DNA of 64,000 nucleotides from Dyadobacter subterraneus (GCF_015221875.1 NZ_JACYGY010000001.1:1612001-1676000), one strand, 5' to 3'; shown: positions 1 through 10,400, counted from the stretch's first letter. The notes: generated from the sequence alone by a model not told the origin. Numbers and translations are program-made.

Positions 1-2
1 GT

Positions 3-1838
3 GCTGGTGTTACCAGAATTGATTTGGAAAGATATATGGGGCGAAATGATCTTTTAAGGATCAATTATCTTCAAAGAGGGGTGAACGCTGCCAAAGCCGT
101 TTGCAGGATTTATATTCCTGATCTTTTTGGTGCGCAGGGTGAATGGGGAACCGGATTTTTGATCACGCCAAGATTAATAATTACCAATAATCATGTCATA
201 AAAGACAAATCCGCAGCGGCTCGTGGATTTGCAGAATTTGATTTTGAAGCGGATGTAAATGGCAGGATGAAGGCTAGTAAGACATTCTCGTTTCTTCCTG
301 GCGAATGCTTTATTACAAGTAGTGAAGATGAGCTGGATTTTACCGTCATTGCCGTTGCTGAGCAATCCGAAGACGGCAGCATAACGCTGGATAATTTCGG
401 TTTTTTGAGAATGATCCCTGCCTTGAATAAAATTGATGAAAAAGAATTTGTGACAATTATTCAGCATCCCGGCGGAGGTGAGAAGTATATTGCGGTTCGC
501 GAAAATGAGGTGCTGAAAATTGGGGATTCGTCTGATCCTCAAAAAGATAAACGACTTTGGTATTCAAGTGATACGGCAACCGGATCCTCGGGCGCTCCTG
601 TTTTTAATGATCAGTGGCAGGTTGTGGCGCTTCATCACAGCAGCGTTACCGAGTCAAGAATTGTAGACGGGAATAAAGAGATTCAATTAAATGACGGAAC
701 ATGGGTGGAGGAAAATGATCTGGCCAAATTTTCGGATGCGGCGATTAAATATATAGCCAACGAAGGCATCCGGACCAGTAAGATAATTGAAGAAATCAGC
801 ATTCAGCACGCTGCCGGCGGTGTTGAGCGGTTTACGTTGATTCAGCAGCTTTTGGATGACGTTAATGGAATTATCACCATTGGCGGCTCAAAACCAAAAG
901 AAAGTATTGTCACAGGACAAGATCTGGAAAGGCCAGTAAGCTCCTTGGAAACTTTAACTGACAAAGTAAAGGTTAACCTGCGCGACAAAAAATACTATGA
1001 CGGCAGAAGTGGTTTTGATGATAATTTTCTTGGATTGAATATTGGTTTGCCTTCAATTAAAAATACAAAAGATATTGCCGCTGTTGATGGTGCTGTGGAT
1101 AATGTTTTGCGGTATACTCACTATTCGGTTGTGTATAATAAGGTACGAAAAATGGCTTTTTATGCAGCTGTCAACATTGACGGAAGCAAGGCCAACAGTC
1201 TGAACCGGGGAACAGATAAATGGTTTAAAGATCCCAGAATCGATTTGAATATTCAGGTAGGCGATGAATTATACGGTTCTGAACCGGGCCGTTTGGGTTC
1301 AAAAGGATATTTTGACCGCGGCCATCTGGTGCGCAGGCTGGATCCGGTTTGGGGTGATGAGCCGACCTCAATTCTTGCCAACGATGATACTTTTCACTGG
1401 ACAAATTGTAGTCCGCAATACTGGCAGTTCAACCAGGGACAGGATCTTTGGCAGGGACTTGAAAATTATATTTTATACAATACAGATCAGGAAGATATAT
1501 TGGCAAATGTATACAATGGGCCCATTTTTTCTGATGATGACCAAAAACACCGTGGTATTTTGATCCCAAAGTATTTCTGGAAAGTGGTTGTGGTCAAGGA
1601 TAAAAACGATCAAATTTTTTCTAGTGCTTATGTGGTAGATCAAAGCAAATGGGCGACCAATATTCCTTTTGAAATTATTCCGACAGGCGACTTTAACCAT
1701 TTTCAAACCACAATAAAAAAACTGGAAAAGCAGACAGGACTTATTTTTTCAGATATTATCAGAAATTCGGATGTGAGAAAGGATAAGGCCGATAAGAATC
1801 TGCGTAGTTTGTCAGATATTGATCATCCAAGACGGTAA
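3..1838 (+). CDS. Trypsin-like serine protease fused to DNA/RNA non-specific endonuclease (5' partial)
   Basis: The frame is open to the left edge of the window, so the true start is probably upstream; a TTG at 24 and an ATG at 36 are only internal candidates. The N-terminal half is a chymotrypsin/V8-like protease: the catalytic His lies in NNHVI (codon at 192), the Asp is probably in LDFTVIAV (about 337), and the Ser is in GSSGAP (codon at 588). The C-terminal half is a NUC1/ββα-Me nuclease with the DRGH motif (His codon at 1323) and downstream TNCSPQ and W..LE elements. No signal peptide is visible in the part present, so cytoplasmic action is plausible but not shown. Protease plus nuclease in one chain suggests a regulated effector, for example in defence or programmed death, where the protease could process or unleash the nuclease. 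That role is inference; the domain calls are strong. Confidence 0.85.
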   Translation, partial: AGVTRIDLERYMGRNDLLRINYLQRGVNAAKAVCRIYIPDLFGAQGEWGTGFLITPRLIITNNHVIKDKSAAARGFAEFDFEADVNGRMKASKTFSFLPGECFITSSEDELDFTVIAVAEQSEDGSITLDNFGFLRMIPALNKIDEKEFVTIIQHPGGGEKYIAVRENEVLKIGDSSDPQKDKRLWYSSDTATGSSGAPVFNDQWQVVALHHSSVTESRIVDGNKEIQLNDGTWVEENDLAKFSDAAIKYIANEGIRTSKIIEEISIQHAAGGVERFTLIQQLLDDVNGIITIGGSKPKESIVTGQDLERPVSSLETLTDKVKVNLRDKKYYDGRSGFDDNFLGLNIGLPSIKNTKDIAAVDGAVDNVLRYTHYSVVYNKVRKMAFYAAVNIDGSKANSLNRGTDKWFKDPRIDLNIQVGDELYGSEPGRLGSKGYFDRGHLVRRLDPVWGDEPTSILANDDTFHWTNCSPQYWQFNQGQDLWQGLENYILYNTDQEDILANVYNGPIFSDDDQKHRGILIPKYFWKVVVVKDKNDQIFSSAYVVDQSKWATNIPFEIIPTGDFNHFQTTIKKLEKQTGLIFSDIIRNSDVRKDKADKNLRSLSDIDHPRR

Positions 1839-2013
1839 TTGCAGAACGTCCCTATTTTGGTATGGCCTGGAAGTCAGCTATTGAAATACCTTAATTTGTC
1901 AAAAAAGCTTTTTAATCCATTTATAAATCCTGTAAACCTTTCAGCCATTTTTCATGAAAAAACCTTCGGGCGTTTTTGTTATTTTATTCTGTAACAATTA
2001 ACACCCAATAGCC

Positions 2014-2544
2014 ATGAAAATAGAAAAAAGTTATTTCACCGCAACTGCTTTTGCAGCCTTTATGCTCCTGACAGGTTTGAGTACGCATGCTCAGACATTA
2101 GCCAAAAATACTGCCTGGCTTGAAAAGCAGCTAAATAAACTGATTATTGAAGACAATAATCACAATGTTGAAAGTAAGAATAAAAAGGTTGTCCCAAAAT
2201 TTGATTTCAAAGGTTGTCAAATGAATATGGTGCTGGACAGCAAAGATGAAAATGTATCGTTTGGTATGAACATGGCCTGGCAGCTGAAAGATGTCAGGAA
2301 GGTAACTTACAAGCAAAATAAAGATGGCCAGTATACATTGATACTCGATGTTCCCGCTGATAAAATCAAAATGAATATGGGTGTTGGCGGATTTTCGGGG
2401 TCGTTTAATATGGACGATGAAGATATCAAAGAATCGGGCACCAACAGCTCTTTTAGTCTGGATACAAAAGACGAAGCTTTGGTAAAAGAAATAAAACAAA
2501 AATTTGAAGAGTCCGTACAGCTTTGCCGCAAAGCCAAAGGCTGA
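2014..2544 (+). CDS. Small secreted protein of unknown function
   Basis: A 176-residue protein with a clear signal peptide (positively charged start, hydrophobic core, cleavage probably after THAQ, residue about 27). The mature part is hydrophilic, lysine- and asparagine-rich, and has a central stretch resembling a small beta-rich domain (NMAWQLKDVRKVTY, then YTLILDVPADKIKM). I do not recognise a family. It probably acts in the periplasm or at the cell surface. It is monocistronic: a strong hairpin terminator follows within 50 bases, and the upstream gene ends 175 bases away. Start chosen at the ATG directly preceding the signal peptide. Confidence 0.75.
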   Translation: MKIEKSYFTATAFAAFMLLTGLSTHAQTLAKNTAWLEKQLNKLIIEDNNHNVESKNKKVVPKFDFKGCQMNMVLDSKDENVSFGMNMAWQLKDVRKVTYKQNKDGQYTLILDVPADKIKMNMGVGGFSGSFNMDDEDIKESGTNSSFSLDTKDEALVKEIKQKFEESVQLCRKAKG

Positions 2545-2556
2545 CAAACTGAAATA

Positions 2557-2745
2557 TTACAAGACGATTTTTAAAGGTAGAGATAATTTGAACAAGAGTT
2601 CCGGGATCGGGGCTCTTGTTTTTGTATTTAGTACCTTGTCGTTTAGGGAATTATGTTGCTGAATGAATCTTTTATTTACCAGTTTTTCCTTTAATTCCGC
2701 CGCGGTTAAAGTCAAAACCGCCTTACACGTATTTTCAATTTTCAT
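2557..2745 (-). CDS. Possible small peptide gene (62 codons)
   Basis: Open frame of 62 codons starting with ATG (MKIENTCKAVLTLTAAELKE). The N-terminus, with its LTLTAAELKEKL stretch, loosely resembles the leader peptides of Bacteroidota ribosomal natural-product precursors, but there is no GG cleavage motif, no Cys-rich core and no maturation enzyme nearby. Its 3' end overlaps the terminator hairpin of the convergent gene, which makes the last third look unlike designed coding sequence. It may be a decayed remnant or chance. Confidence 0.2.
   Translation of the reverse strand: MKIENTCKAVLTLTAAELKEKLVNKRFIQQHNSLNDKVLNTKTRAPIPELLFKLSLPLKIVL
2591..2625 (+). terminator. Rho-independent terminator after the small secreted protein gene
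   Basis: Perfect arms AACAAGAG (2591-2598) and CTCTTGTT (2613-2620) with further GC pairing inside, followed by a T-run. It lies 46 bases after the stop codon at 2544. Confidence 0.8.
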
Positions 2746-2854
2746 GGTAATCTGTTGTTTTAATTTTGAAATACAAATAGGAAGCAGGTAGTGAACACAT
2801 CAACTAAGTCGCTTCTCTTTTATATTTTCTCAATCCTTAACAAATAATATCGTT

Positions 2855-2971
2855 ATGAAAATTTAAAAAATTACACTGCTGCTCGCCGCCCTGGGCGCGA
2901 CTTCAATTCTTGTCACCAAAAAGAAACAGGGGATATTATTTCAGTCTAAACACAAGACAACTTTTTGTTAA
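2855..2971 (+). pseudogene. Possible broken small secreted peptide gene
   Basis: An ATG at 2855 is followed after three codons by an in-frame TAA (2864). The same frame then continues with KITLLLAALGATSILVTKKK, a typical signal-peptide or membrane-anchor pattern, to a stop at 2969-2971. This looks like a small exported protein whose fourth codon has mutated to stop. It is short, so chance cannot be excluded. It stands directly upstream of the LytTR gene. Confidence 0.25.
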
Positions 2972-3055
2972 AATTCTTTCGCAAGGATGACTCTTGCCTT
3001 TACGACCAACACACCATTTAATCTTCATTTGCTCACAATAAAATTTTCGCTCATT

Positions 3056-3454
3056 ATGAAAAATTTTACTAAACCAGGAAGAAGGAAAGCAGCTAAAAAC
3101 GCCGGCGTGGCATCAGGAACAAATATTCTGATCCATCATATGGGAAGTTCAATCACCGTTACAACCAACACGATCACATTTTTGCAGGGATCAGGCAATT
3201 ATACTTTTATTTACACGGATTCAGGCAAAAGATATCTGGTTTGCAAAACAATGAAACTGCTCTCTGAAAATCTTAAACAGAACTTCATCCGGATTCATAA
3301 ATCTTTTCTTATCAATTCAGATCTTGTTTTGGAACGTATAGAGGACGACCGGTTACTAAAAATGGCTTGCGGCAGTGAAGTCACTGTAAGTCGCCGGAAA
3401 AATAAACAGATAACAAAAATCCTGAATCATTCCAGTTTGCAGATAAGCGCATAA
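3056..3454 (+). CDS. Stand-alone LytTR DNA-binding domain protein
   Basis: A LytTR domain fills the C-terminal 100 residues: TITFLQGSGNYTFIYT, then FIRIHKSFLINSDLVLERIEDD and a VTVSRRK end, all hallmarks of the family. There is no receiver domain, so it is not a classical response regulator; input may come from protein interaction or expression level. An upstream in-frame ATG at 2987 would add 23 residues of low-complexity hydrophobic sequence; I prefer the ATG at 3056 (MKNFTKPGRR). No kinase gene is adjacent. The downstream gene is about 200 bases away behind a terminator, so this is likely a single-gene unit. Confidence 0.8.
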   Translation: MKNFTKPGRRKAAKNAGVASGTNILIHHMGSSITVTTNTITFLQGSGNYTFIYTDSGKRYLVCKTMKLLSENLKQNFIRIHKSFLINSDLVLERIEDDRLLKMACGSEVTVSRRKNKQITKILNHSSLQISA

Positions 3455-3476
3455 AATTTAAAAACCTGTTGTTTTC

Positions 3477-3513
3477 AAATGCAGTCTTCCCATCCGGCAG
3501 GCTGCATTTTTTT
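3477..3513 (+). terminator. Rho-independent terminator after the LytTR gene
   Basis: AAATGCAG (3477-3484) pairs with CTGCATTT (3502-3509), followed by a run of Ts, 23 bases after the stop codon. Confidence 0.75.
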
Positions 3514-3656
3514 ATGGTATCAGTTCATTTTATATTTGAAACTTGCTATTGAAACCGAATTTGACAGGGCAACTTCCACTTTCTGTCGTCAGCTATTATA
3601 CGATGAATATCGGCAGCTTTAACAGCTTAAAAACTAAATAATTAACTTGTTTTGAT

Positions 3657-4517
3657 ATGAAAATTAAACACCTGACTTTTCTTGCACTGGCATTTGCTGC
3701 TGGTAATGCTCCTGTTTTTGCACAAAAGGGGAAACCACTTTTTCCCGAGCAGCCTGGTATGGTATCTTATACTTTTCGCAAAAGTTTAGCAAAAGATGCC
3801 GCTGCAACGCTGGACACTTTGAAAAGTCTTGGTATTAAAGACATGGAATTTTCCAGTTTGTTTGGTAAAACGGCAGCTGATCTTCGTAAACTTTTAGATG
3901 AAAGAGGCATCAAGGCTTCTTCTTTCGGCGTGGGATATGCTGATGCACTTGATAAAACGCAGGAGGTTGGCCAAAATGCAAAAACTTTGGGTGCGAAATT
4001 TGTCCGGGTAGCCTGGATTCCTCATCAGGGAGCATTTACACTGGCGATGGCGGAAAAAACGGTGGCAGATTTTAACCAGATCGGTAAACGTCTTAAAGAT
4101 GAATTCGGTCTTACTTTTTGTTATCATAACCATGGTTATGAGTTTGAAAAATATGAAGATGGGACGTTGATGGACTATATTATTCAGAAAACCGATCCAA
4201 AATATGTAAGTTTTGAACTGGATATGTTATGGGCATTTTTTCCTGGCCAGGATCCTGCGGCACTGATCAAAAAATATCCTGGCCGCTTCAAACTGGTGCA
4301 TATGAAAGACCTTCGTAAAGGTGTTCAGGGAAATATGTCGGGTGGAACGCCAGTTGAAAATGACGTTGCCCTGGGAACAGGCCAGCTTGATATTCCAACG
4401 ATTTTGAGAGCTGCCAAAAAATCTTCAATCGAACATTTTTATATCGAGGATGAAAGTCCAAGTTACGCCACACAGGTTCCGCAAACCATAGCCTATTTGA
4501 AAAGTCTGACGTATTAA
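3657..4517 (+). CDS. Secreted sugar phosphate isomerase/epimerase-like TIM-barrel protein
   Basis: 286 residues with a signal peptide ending near PVFAQ (about residue 23), so it is probably periplasmic despite the family name. The body is an AP-endonuclease-2 / xylose-isomerase-like TIM barrel: CYHNHGYEFE carries metal-ligand-type His and Glu, followed by SFELDMLWAF, KLVHMKDL and a C-terminal YIEDES. Such secreted members are common in Bacteroidota sugar loci and are often annotated as isomerase/epimerase without a known substrate. The second TIM-barrel gene downstream is a separate family member without a signal peptide, and a large hairpin separates the two. Confidence 0.8.
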   Translation: MKIKHLTFLALAFAAGNAPVFAQKGKPLFPEQPGMVSYTFRKSLAKDAAATLDTLKSLGIKDMEFSSLFGKTAADLRKLLDERGIKASSFGVGYADALDKTQEVGQNAKTLGAKFVRVAWIPHQGAFTLAMAEKTVADFNQIGKRLKDEFGLTFCYHNHGYEFEKYEDGTLMDYIIQKTDPKYVSFELDMLWAFFPGQDPAALIKKYPGRFKLVHMKDLRKGVQGNMSGGTPVENDVALGTGQLDIPTILRAAKKSSIEHFYIEDESPSYATQVPQTIAYLKSLTY

Positions 4518-4552
4518 TTGCAGGTTTTAACCGGGTTTTAGGAAGGATCAAG

Positions 4553-4604
4553 CCATAAAGTTACCGTTAGAGCAAAAATTTCTGCTTTGACGGTAATTTT
4601 ATGG
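4553..4604 (+). terminator. Long hairpin between the two TIM-barrel genes
   Basis: A 15-bp stem (CCATAAAGTTACCGT against ACGGTAATTTTATGG, one G-T pair) with additional inner pairing AGCA/TGCT. It is 35 bases past the stop codon at 4517 and probably terminates transcription; the T-run is weak. Confidence 0.6.
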
Positions 4605-4658
4605 TTTAACTTTATCCGGGATTGTCGAAGAGATTGTTTTATCGAAATTTAATTCAAT

Positions 4659-5471
4659 ATGGATATCAGTTTTTATGCGCCGCAATGGGGAAATACACTT
4701 CCTTTTGATACCTTTTGTAAAAATGTAAAGTCCGCAGGGTATGACGGAGTGGAAATGGGATTGCCATTTGATGAAACAGAAAAACAGGAAATCCTCGCTG
4801 TTTTAGCAGATCACGACCTGAAACTTATTGGCCAGTACTGGCAATCCTTTGAGAAAGATTTGAACGAGCATTTGCTCAACTATGAAAAATATCTGCGGAA
4901 TCTGATCGCAGCTAATCCTGTTTTTATCAATTGCCAGACAGGGAAAGATTATTTCAGTTTCGATCAGAGTAAAACGCTTTTTGATTTGGCCCGCCGGCTT
5001 TCGCAGGAATCCGGAATTGAAATAATCCATGAAACACACCGGGGGAAATCTTTATACGCCGCCAATATTACCGAGAATTACCTGACCAGAATTCCGGATC
5101 TTCGGATAACACTGGATATTTCGCACTGGTGTAATGTGCATGAATCTTTGCTGGAAGATCAGCAGGAAGCAGTTGATCTGGCCATCGCACACACGGCTCA
5201 TTTTCATAGTCGTGTGGGGCATTCAGAAGGGCCGCAGGTGAATGATCCCCGCGCTCCGGAATGGTCGGAAGTTCTTGAAACGCATTTGCAATGGTGGGAT
5301 AAAATTGCTGAAATTCACAAACAAAAGAATCTTCTACTTACGGTAACCACAGAATTTGGCCCGGCTACTTACATGCCCGTTCTTCCTTACACCCGGCTGC
5401 CGGTTGGAGATCAGTGGGAGATAAACGTTCACATGATGAACTTGTTAAAGAAGCGGTACCAGGCATTTTAG
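4659..5471 (+). CDS. Cytoplasmic sugar phosphate isomerase/epimerase family protein
   Basis: 270-residue TIM-barrel protein of the AP-endonuclease-2 / sugar isomerase superfamily, without a signal peptide. Metal-site candidates are IIHETHRG (Glu and His), LDISHWCNVHE, HTAHFHSRVGH and the C-terminal VTTEFGP. The start MDISFYAPQWGN is the classic first strand of the barrel, which supports the ATG chosen. The substrate is unknown. The 3' end is only 3 bases from the convergent metallo-hydrolase gene. Confidence 0.8.
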   Translation: MDISFYAPQWGNTLPFDTFCKNVKSAGYDGVEMGLPFDETEKQEILAVLADHDLKLIGQYWQSFEKDLNEHLLNYEKYLRNLIAANPVFINCQTGKDYFSFDQSKTLFDLARRLSQESGIEIIHETHRGKSLYAANITENYLTRIPDLRITLDISHWCNVHESLLEDQQEAVDLAIAHTAHFHSRVGHSEGPQVNDPRAPEWSEVLETHLQWWDKIAEIHKQKNLLLTVTTEFGPATYMPVLPYTRLPVGDQWEINVHMMNLLKKRYQAF

Positions 5472-5474
5472 ATT

Positions 5475-6506
5475 TTATATTGATCGTTTTGAACCGGTTA
5501 TCGAAACGGGTTTTCCAATTTGAGATATGATAAGTTTGTCTTCCAGATTTTGATTTTTGGCTTCGGCAAGTAATTGTCTCAATGGTTCACCAAGCGGCTC
5601 ATCTGACAAATCAAAAGTGCCATAATGCATCGGAATGAAATATTTCGCATTCAGTTGTGTAAAAGCTTTGAGGGCATCTTTCGGTGACTGATGATTTGGG
5701 CTCATGAACCATTCGGGAGCATAGGCGCCAATGCCCAGAATAGCAAAATCAAAACTTCCAAAAACGTCAGCAAGTTGTTGGTAATGTGTGTCATAACCAC
5801 TATCACCTCCAAATAAAATACGTTTATTTTCAGCTTCAATAACAAAGCCACCCCAAAGGCGAAGGTTGGTATCAAATAGGCCTCGTTTAGACCAATGCCT
5901 GGACGGGATAAAAGTTATATTAACAGGTTGATTATCTGTGTTATATTGTTGATACCAGCCAGCTTCTTCAATATTACCAGATTGTGTAAATTCTTTTACG
6001 ATTTCTTTCATATGCAGGCCTGTAAGATAGCGGACATCAGGATTTTGTTTAGACAAAATATTCAGACTTTTTTTGTCTAAATGGTCCCTGTGATCGTGTG
6101 AAAGAAGTATATAATCCAGGTTAATCAGCCGATGAAAGTCAATTGGAAATTCTGACCTGCGTTTTACGGAAAGTATATCGCCAAAAACAGGATCTGTCAA
6201 GATCTTGATGCCATTAACACGGATATAAAACGTACTATGACCGAGCCAGACGATGATATCATCGGATTTTTCAAGCCAGGAATTATCCCTGAAAATTTCA
6301 GGGTTCCAGATTTCTGCATGCTTTTGTTTCTTGAAAGGATTTCTCTGAAATTTCCAGCGGAACACATCTGTCATGTTCGCAGAAAAGGTATGATTAAGAT
6401 TTCTAAACCTGCCATCGCCATCTACCGGCGTTCCTGACCAGTCTTGCGGCGCTTTCGGTGTTTTTAAATCAGGATTATTCAGATATTGACTGGCAGGATT
6501 TTTCAT
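5475..6506 (-). CDS. Metallo-beta-lactamase-fold hydrolase, NAPE-PLD/UlaG-like
   Basis: 343 residues with the full zinc site of the fold: LLSHDHRDHLD (HxHxDH), FIPSRHWSKRG, GGDSGYDTHY and IPMHYGTFDLSDEP. The arrangement, including the SRHWS and MHYGTFDLS segments, resembles bacterial relatives of N-acyl-phosphatidylethanolamine phospholipase D and UlaG-type lactonases. No signal peptide. The substrate cannot be told from sequence. It lies 54 bases downstream of the 3-hydroxybutyrate dehydrogenase gene stop in the same direction, so the two may share a transcript. Confidence 0.85.
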   Translation of the reverse strand: MKNPASQYLNNPDLKTPKAPQDWSGTPVDGDGRFRNLNHTFSANMTDVFRWKFQRNPFKKQKHAEIWNPEIFRDNSWLEKSDDIIVWLGHSTFYIRVNGIKILTDPVFGDILSVKRRSEFPIDFHRLINLDYILLSHDHRDHLDKKSLNILSKQNPDVRYLTGLHMKEIVKEFTQSGNIEEAGWYQQYNTDNQPVNITFIPSRHWSKRGLFDTNLRLWGGFVIEAENKRILFGGDSGYDTHYQQLADVFGSFDFAILGIGAYAPEWFMSPNHQSPKDALKAFTQLNAKYFIPMHYGTFDLSDEPLGEPLRQLLAEAKNQNLEDKLIISQIGKPVSITGSKRSI

Positions 6507-6560
6507 GTGTTTGAAATTAGTAGATTGTCTGCCAGTATATTTGGCAAAAATGAAATGAAT

Positions 6561-7337
6561 TTATTGGGCCGTGTAACCGCCATCTATAACAACAGCCTGA
6601 CCAGTAATTCCACGGGCTTTTTCACTTGCGAGGAAAAGCACATAATCTGAAATTTCCTGAACATCAAGTAATCTTTTCTGCGGAACCAGCGGATAAATAA
6701 TTTCTTCAAGCGCTTTTTCAAAAGCAATATTTCTTGTTTTGGCTAAATCCGAAAGCTGATTTCTCACCAGTGGCGTATCTACATAACCCGGACAAATAGC
6801 ATTGACAGTTACCCCGTATTCAGCAGCTTCAAGAGCCGCCACTTTTGTAAGGCCGATCAGGCCATGCTTGGCACTGTTGTATGCAGCTTTTCCGGCAAAA
6901 CCGACCAGTCCGTTGATCGATGCCATATTAACAATTCGCCCGGAATTTTGTTTTTTCATAACCGGCAGAATATGTTTTATCACGATAAAAGGAGCTGTGA
7001 GCATGATTTTTAACAACAGTTCAAATTTTTCCGTCGGAAAAGCTTCGATAGGAGAAATGTACTGAATACCGGCATTATTTATGAGCACATCCAGACGGCC
7101 AAAAACATTAAGTGTCTCATCCAGGGTACTTATTATTTCCTGCTCGCTGGTTACATCACAGCACATGCCTACAACGTCAAATCCTTGACTGCGTAAGTCC
7201 TGCGCTGCCTGAAAAACCTTTTCTTCATTGGAATCGCTAAGGACAACACCTGCGCCTTGCGCTGCAAATTCCTTCCCTATGGCATAGCCGATTCCGCTTG
7301 CCGCACCGGTGATGAAAACTACCTGTTTCTGAATCAT
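6561..7337 (-). CDS. bdhA: D-3-hydroxybutyrate dehydrogenase (SDR)
   Basis: 258-residue classical short-chain dehydrogenase. TGAASGIG binds NAD near the N-terminus, NNAGIQ follows, and YNSAKHG holds the catalytic Tyr-Lys pair. The C-terminal half ([16 protein letters not shown], then [10 protein letters not shown] and [14 protein letters not shown]) is the diagnostic pattern of 3-hydroxybutyrate dehydrogenases, which interconvert 3-hydroxybutyrate and acetoacetate. It is divergent from the large sensor kinase gene, with about 140 bases between the two starts when the later kinase start is used. Confidence 0.85.
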   Translation of the reverse strand: MIQKQVVFITGAASGIGYAIGKEFAAQGAGVVLSDSNEEKVFQAAQDLRSQGFDVVGMCCDVTSEQEIISTLDETLNVFGRLDVLINNAGIQYISPIEAFPTEKFELLLKIMLTAPFIVIKHILPVMKKQNSGRIVNMASINGLVGFAGKAAYNSAKHGLIGLTKVAALEAAEYGVTVNAICPGYVDTPLVRNQLSDLAKTRNIAFEKALEEIIYPLVPQKRLLDVQEISDYVLFLASEKARGITGQAVVIDGGYTAQ

Positions 7338-7477
7338 ATCTTATGAAATTAGCCAAATCAAAGCTAATACTATTTCACAAATCGGGATTTAAAATATTTT
7401 TAATTTGGAGATGGCCGTTTAACCATATACAGTTAATAAAATCTTGTATATTACTTCAAATATGCCCACAGTCGAAT

Positions 7478-10400
7478 ATGTCGCTTTGTAAAGGAATTAA
7501 GAGGGGTGCTTTTTATTCAATATGTTTTACGGCGCTGCTGCAATTAATTCCGTTCATTGCACTTGCGCAAAATAAACCCATTCATTTTAAAAAACTTTCC
7601 ACTGATAATGGTCTTTCAAGCAACAATGTAAATTGCATTTTTCAGGACAAAAAAGGCTTTATCTGGCTGGGTACCCGAAACGGATTGAACCGGTATGATG
7701 GGAGCAAAGTGATCACTTTCCAAAATGATGAGAAGGACCCGTTCAGTCTGAGTAATAATTATGTCACTGGAATTGTCGAAGACCGTACAGGTAATATCTG
7801 GGTCTCGACCGTCGGGGGCGGTTTAAATATGTTTGACAGGAACAAGGGTAAATTTTACGCTTACAAGCATGCGGAAAAGGATGATAAAAGTGTTAATACC
7901 AATTATATCAGCAGATTAGAAACGGACAAAGACGGAAAACTCTGGCTGGCAACTTCCGCCGGGCTGGATTTATTTGATCCTGCGAGTAAGTCTGTATCCA
8001 AACATTTTAGAAATGATCCTTCCAACCCCGAAACCATCAGTGATAACAATGTTTACAGTGTTTTTTGCGACCGGGAGAATAACATTTGGGCAGGAACAGC
8101 GCATGGACTAAATTTTCTGGATCGAAAAACCAATTCATTTAAAAGATTTATTTCGGATAAAAACCGATCGTCATTATCGGGAAATGATGTCAGATGTATT
8201 TTCCAGGATAATCTGGGCAGAATATGGGTGGGAACATATGGTGAAGGCCTGAATCTTAAATCCGGAGAAAATACTTTTACACATTTTAAAAATGATCCTG
8301 CCAATCCTGCATCGCTTTCCAATAACAATATTACCAACATCAGGCAGATCGGGGAAAATCTATATATCGGTACTGAAAATGGCGGACTTAATATCCTGAA
8401 TCTGGCTAAATGGAGTTTTACGTCATACGTTCATGATGATATTGATCAAAGTAGTGTATCGGCAAATTCGGTTGATTATCTTTTTAAAGACAGGCAAAAT
8501 AATCTTTGGCTCGGGGTTTATAGCGGAGGAGCAAATGTTTTTGTCAATAGCACCAATTTTGAACATTACCAGCACGGCAGCTCACCAGGCAGTCTTTCGC
8601 ATAATTTTGTGATTTGCTTTTTTGAAGATTCAGACAAGAATTTCTGGATCGGCACAGATGGTGGCGGACTGAATTTGTATGACAGAAAAACGGAAAAATT
8701 TACGGCTTACAAACATACAGAGCACGGGCAAAGTATATCCGGAAATTATGTTTTGGCAATTACCGAAGACAGTCAGCAAAAACTGTGGATTGGTACCTGG
8801 GGAAACGGAGTCAGCATTTATGACCGGAAAACCGGAAAGTTTGCCGCCCTGAAACATGATAAAAACCAGGATAACAGTCTACGGAACGATAATATCTACA
8901 CCATTGCAATTACCCCGGACAAAAAAGTATGGTTTAGTACATACGGTGATGGTCTTGATTCCTACGATCCTGAAACAAAGCGTTTTGAACATCATTTCAA
9001 CAATCCGGTAGATCCGGTAAGTCTTTGCAATAATATAGTCAACTCTTTGCTGACAGACCGTTCCGGCAAACTTTGGATCGGAACGGAGGATGGAAAACTT
9101 AGTTTTTATGATCCCAAAACCGGAAAGTTTATTGCCAAAAATGTTTCGGGAAAAGAAGTTAGTGAAAATCCAATCATTTCAATCACGCAAGATTCTCATG
9201 GTATTTTTTGGCTGGCGACTGTCAAAGGCTTGATTCGTTATGATGCTGATAATGAAAAGTTTAAACGATATACTACGGATGATGGATTGATCAATAATTC
9301 AACCCAGGCTGTTGTAGAGGATGAGCAAGGAATGCTCTGGATAAGTACAGCCAATGGGCTTTCTATGTTTGATCCGGTGCGAAAAACGTTTCAGCGTTAT
9401 TCTGCCGGATATGGTTTGCAGGCTTATGAGTTCAAACAAAAATCCGGGTACAGGGATTCTTATGGAAACCTGTATTTCGGTGGTGTAAACGGCTTTAATA
9501 AATTCGATCCGCGCAAATTAATTCCCGGAAAACATTCGTTTCCGATTGTATTGACAAATTTGAAAATCTTCAATAAAGACGTTAATATAACTGTCGATGA
9601 CAGCTCTCCGCTTTACAAAGACATTTCCGAAACTTCTTCGATCACCCTTTCCTATGACCAATCCTTTATTTCACTGGAATTTGCAGCGCTGGATTATACA
9701 TTTGCTGGTGAGAATTACGCATACATCCTTGAAGGATTTGACAAGGAATGGAACTACGTCGGATCAAATAATTCGGCTGTTTACACAAACCTGCCTCCGG
9801 GAAATTATACTTTCAAAGTTAAGGCCCAGAATTTTTCGGGAACCTGGACGGAAGGCACAAATAATTTGTCAATCACCATTACGCCACCTTTTTGGGCAAC
9901 ATGGTGGTTCCGGATTTTGTTTATTTTGCTTTTGGCCTGGCTGATTTATGCTTTTTACAGATACCGGGTAAATTCCATTGTTACCCAAAAAGCAGACCTG
10001 GAAAAGCTTGTGGAGCAAAGAACACTTGTTGTAAAAAAACAGGCAGAAGAATTGTATCAGCAGTCTGAATACCTTCAATCCCTAAATGAAGAATTGCAGG
10101 CTCAATCAGAGGAATTACGATCCCAAACCGATGAGCTGTTTATCCAGCGCGAGCAAGAGCAATCTGCCAGAGAAGAAGCGGAAAGGGCAAATCAGGCCAA
10201 AAGTATATTTCTGGCTACAATGAGTCATGAAATCAGAACGCCAATGAATGGTGTAATTGGAATGACTGCGTTGTTATCCGAAACAGAATTAACGCCGGAA
10301 CAAAAGGATTATACCCGGACTATTGCAACCAGTGGAGAAGCATTACTCAATGTGATCGACGATATTCTTGATTATTCCAAAATTGAATCGGGAAATATTG

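Noticed and set aside
1473..1706. Various frames on the opposite strand inside the protease-nuclease gene
   Set aside because: They overlap strong coding sequence and have no recognisable domain or independent regulatory signals.
7343..7477. Earlier start for the hybrid sensor kinase
   Set aside because: The added 45 residues precede a normal signal peptide that begins at 7478, and they would consume the whole divergent promoter region.
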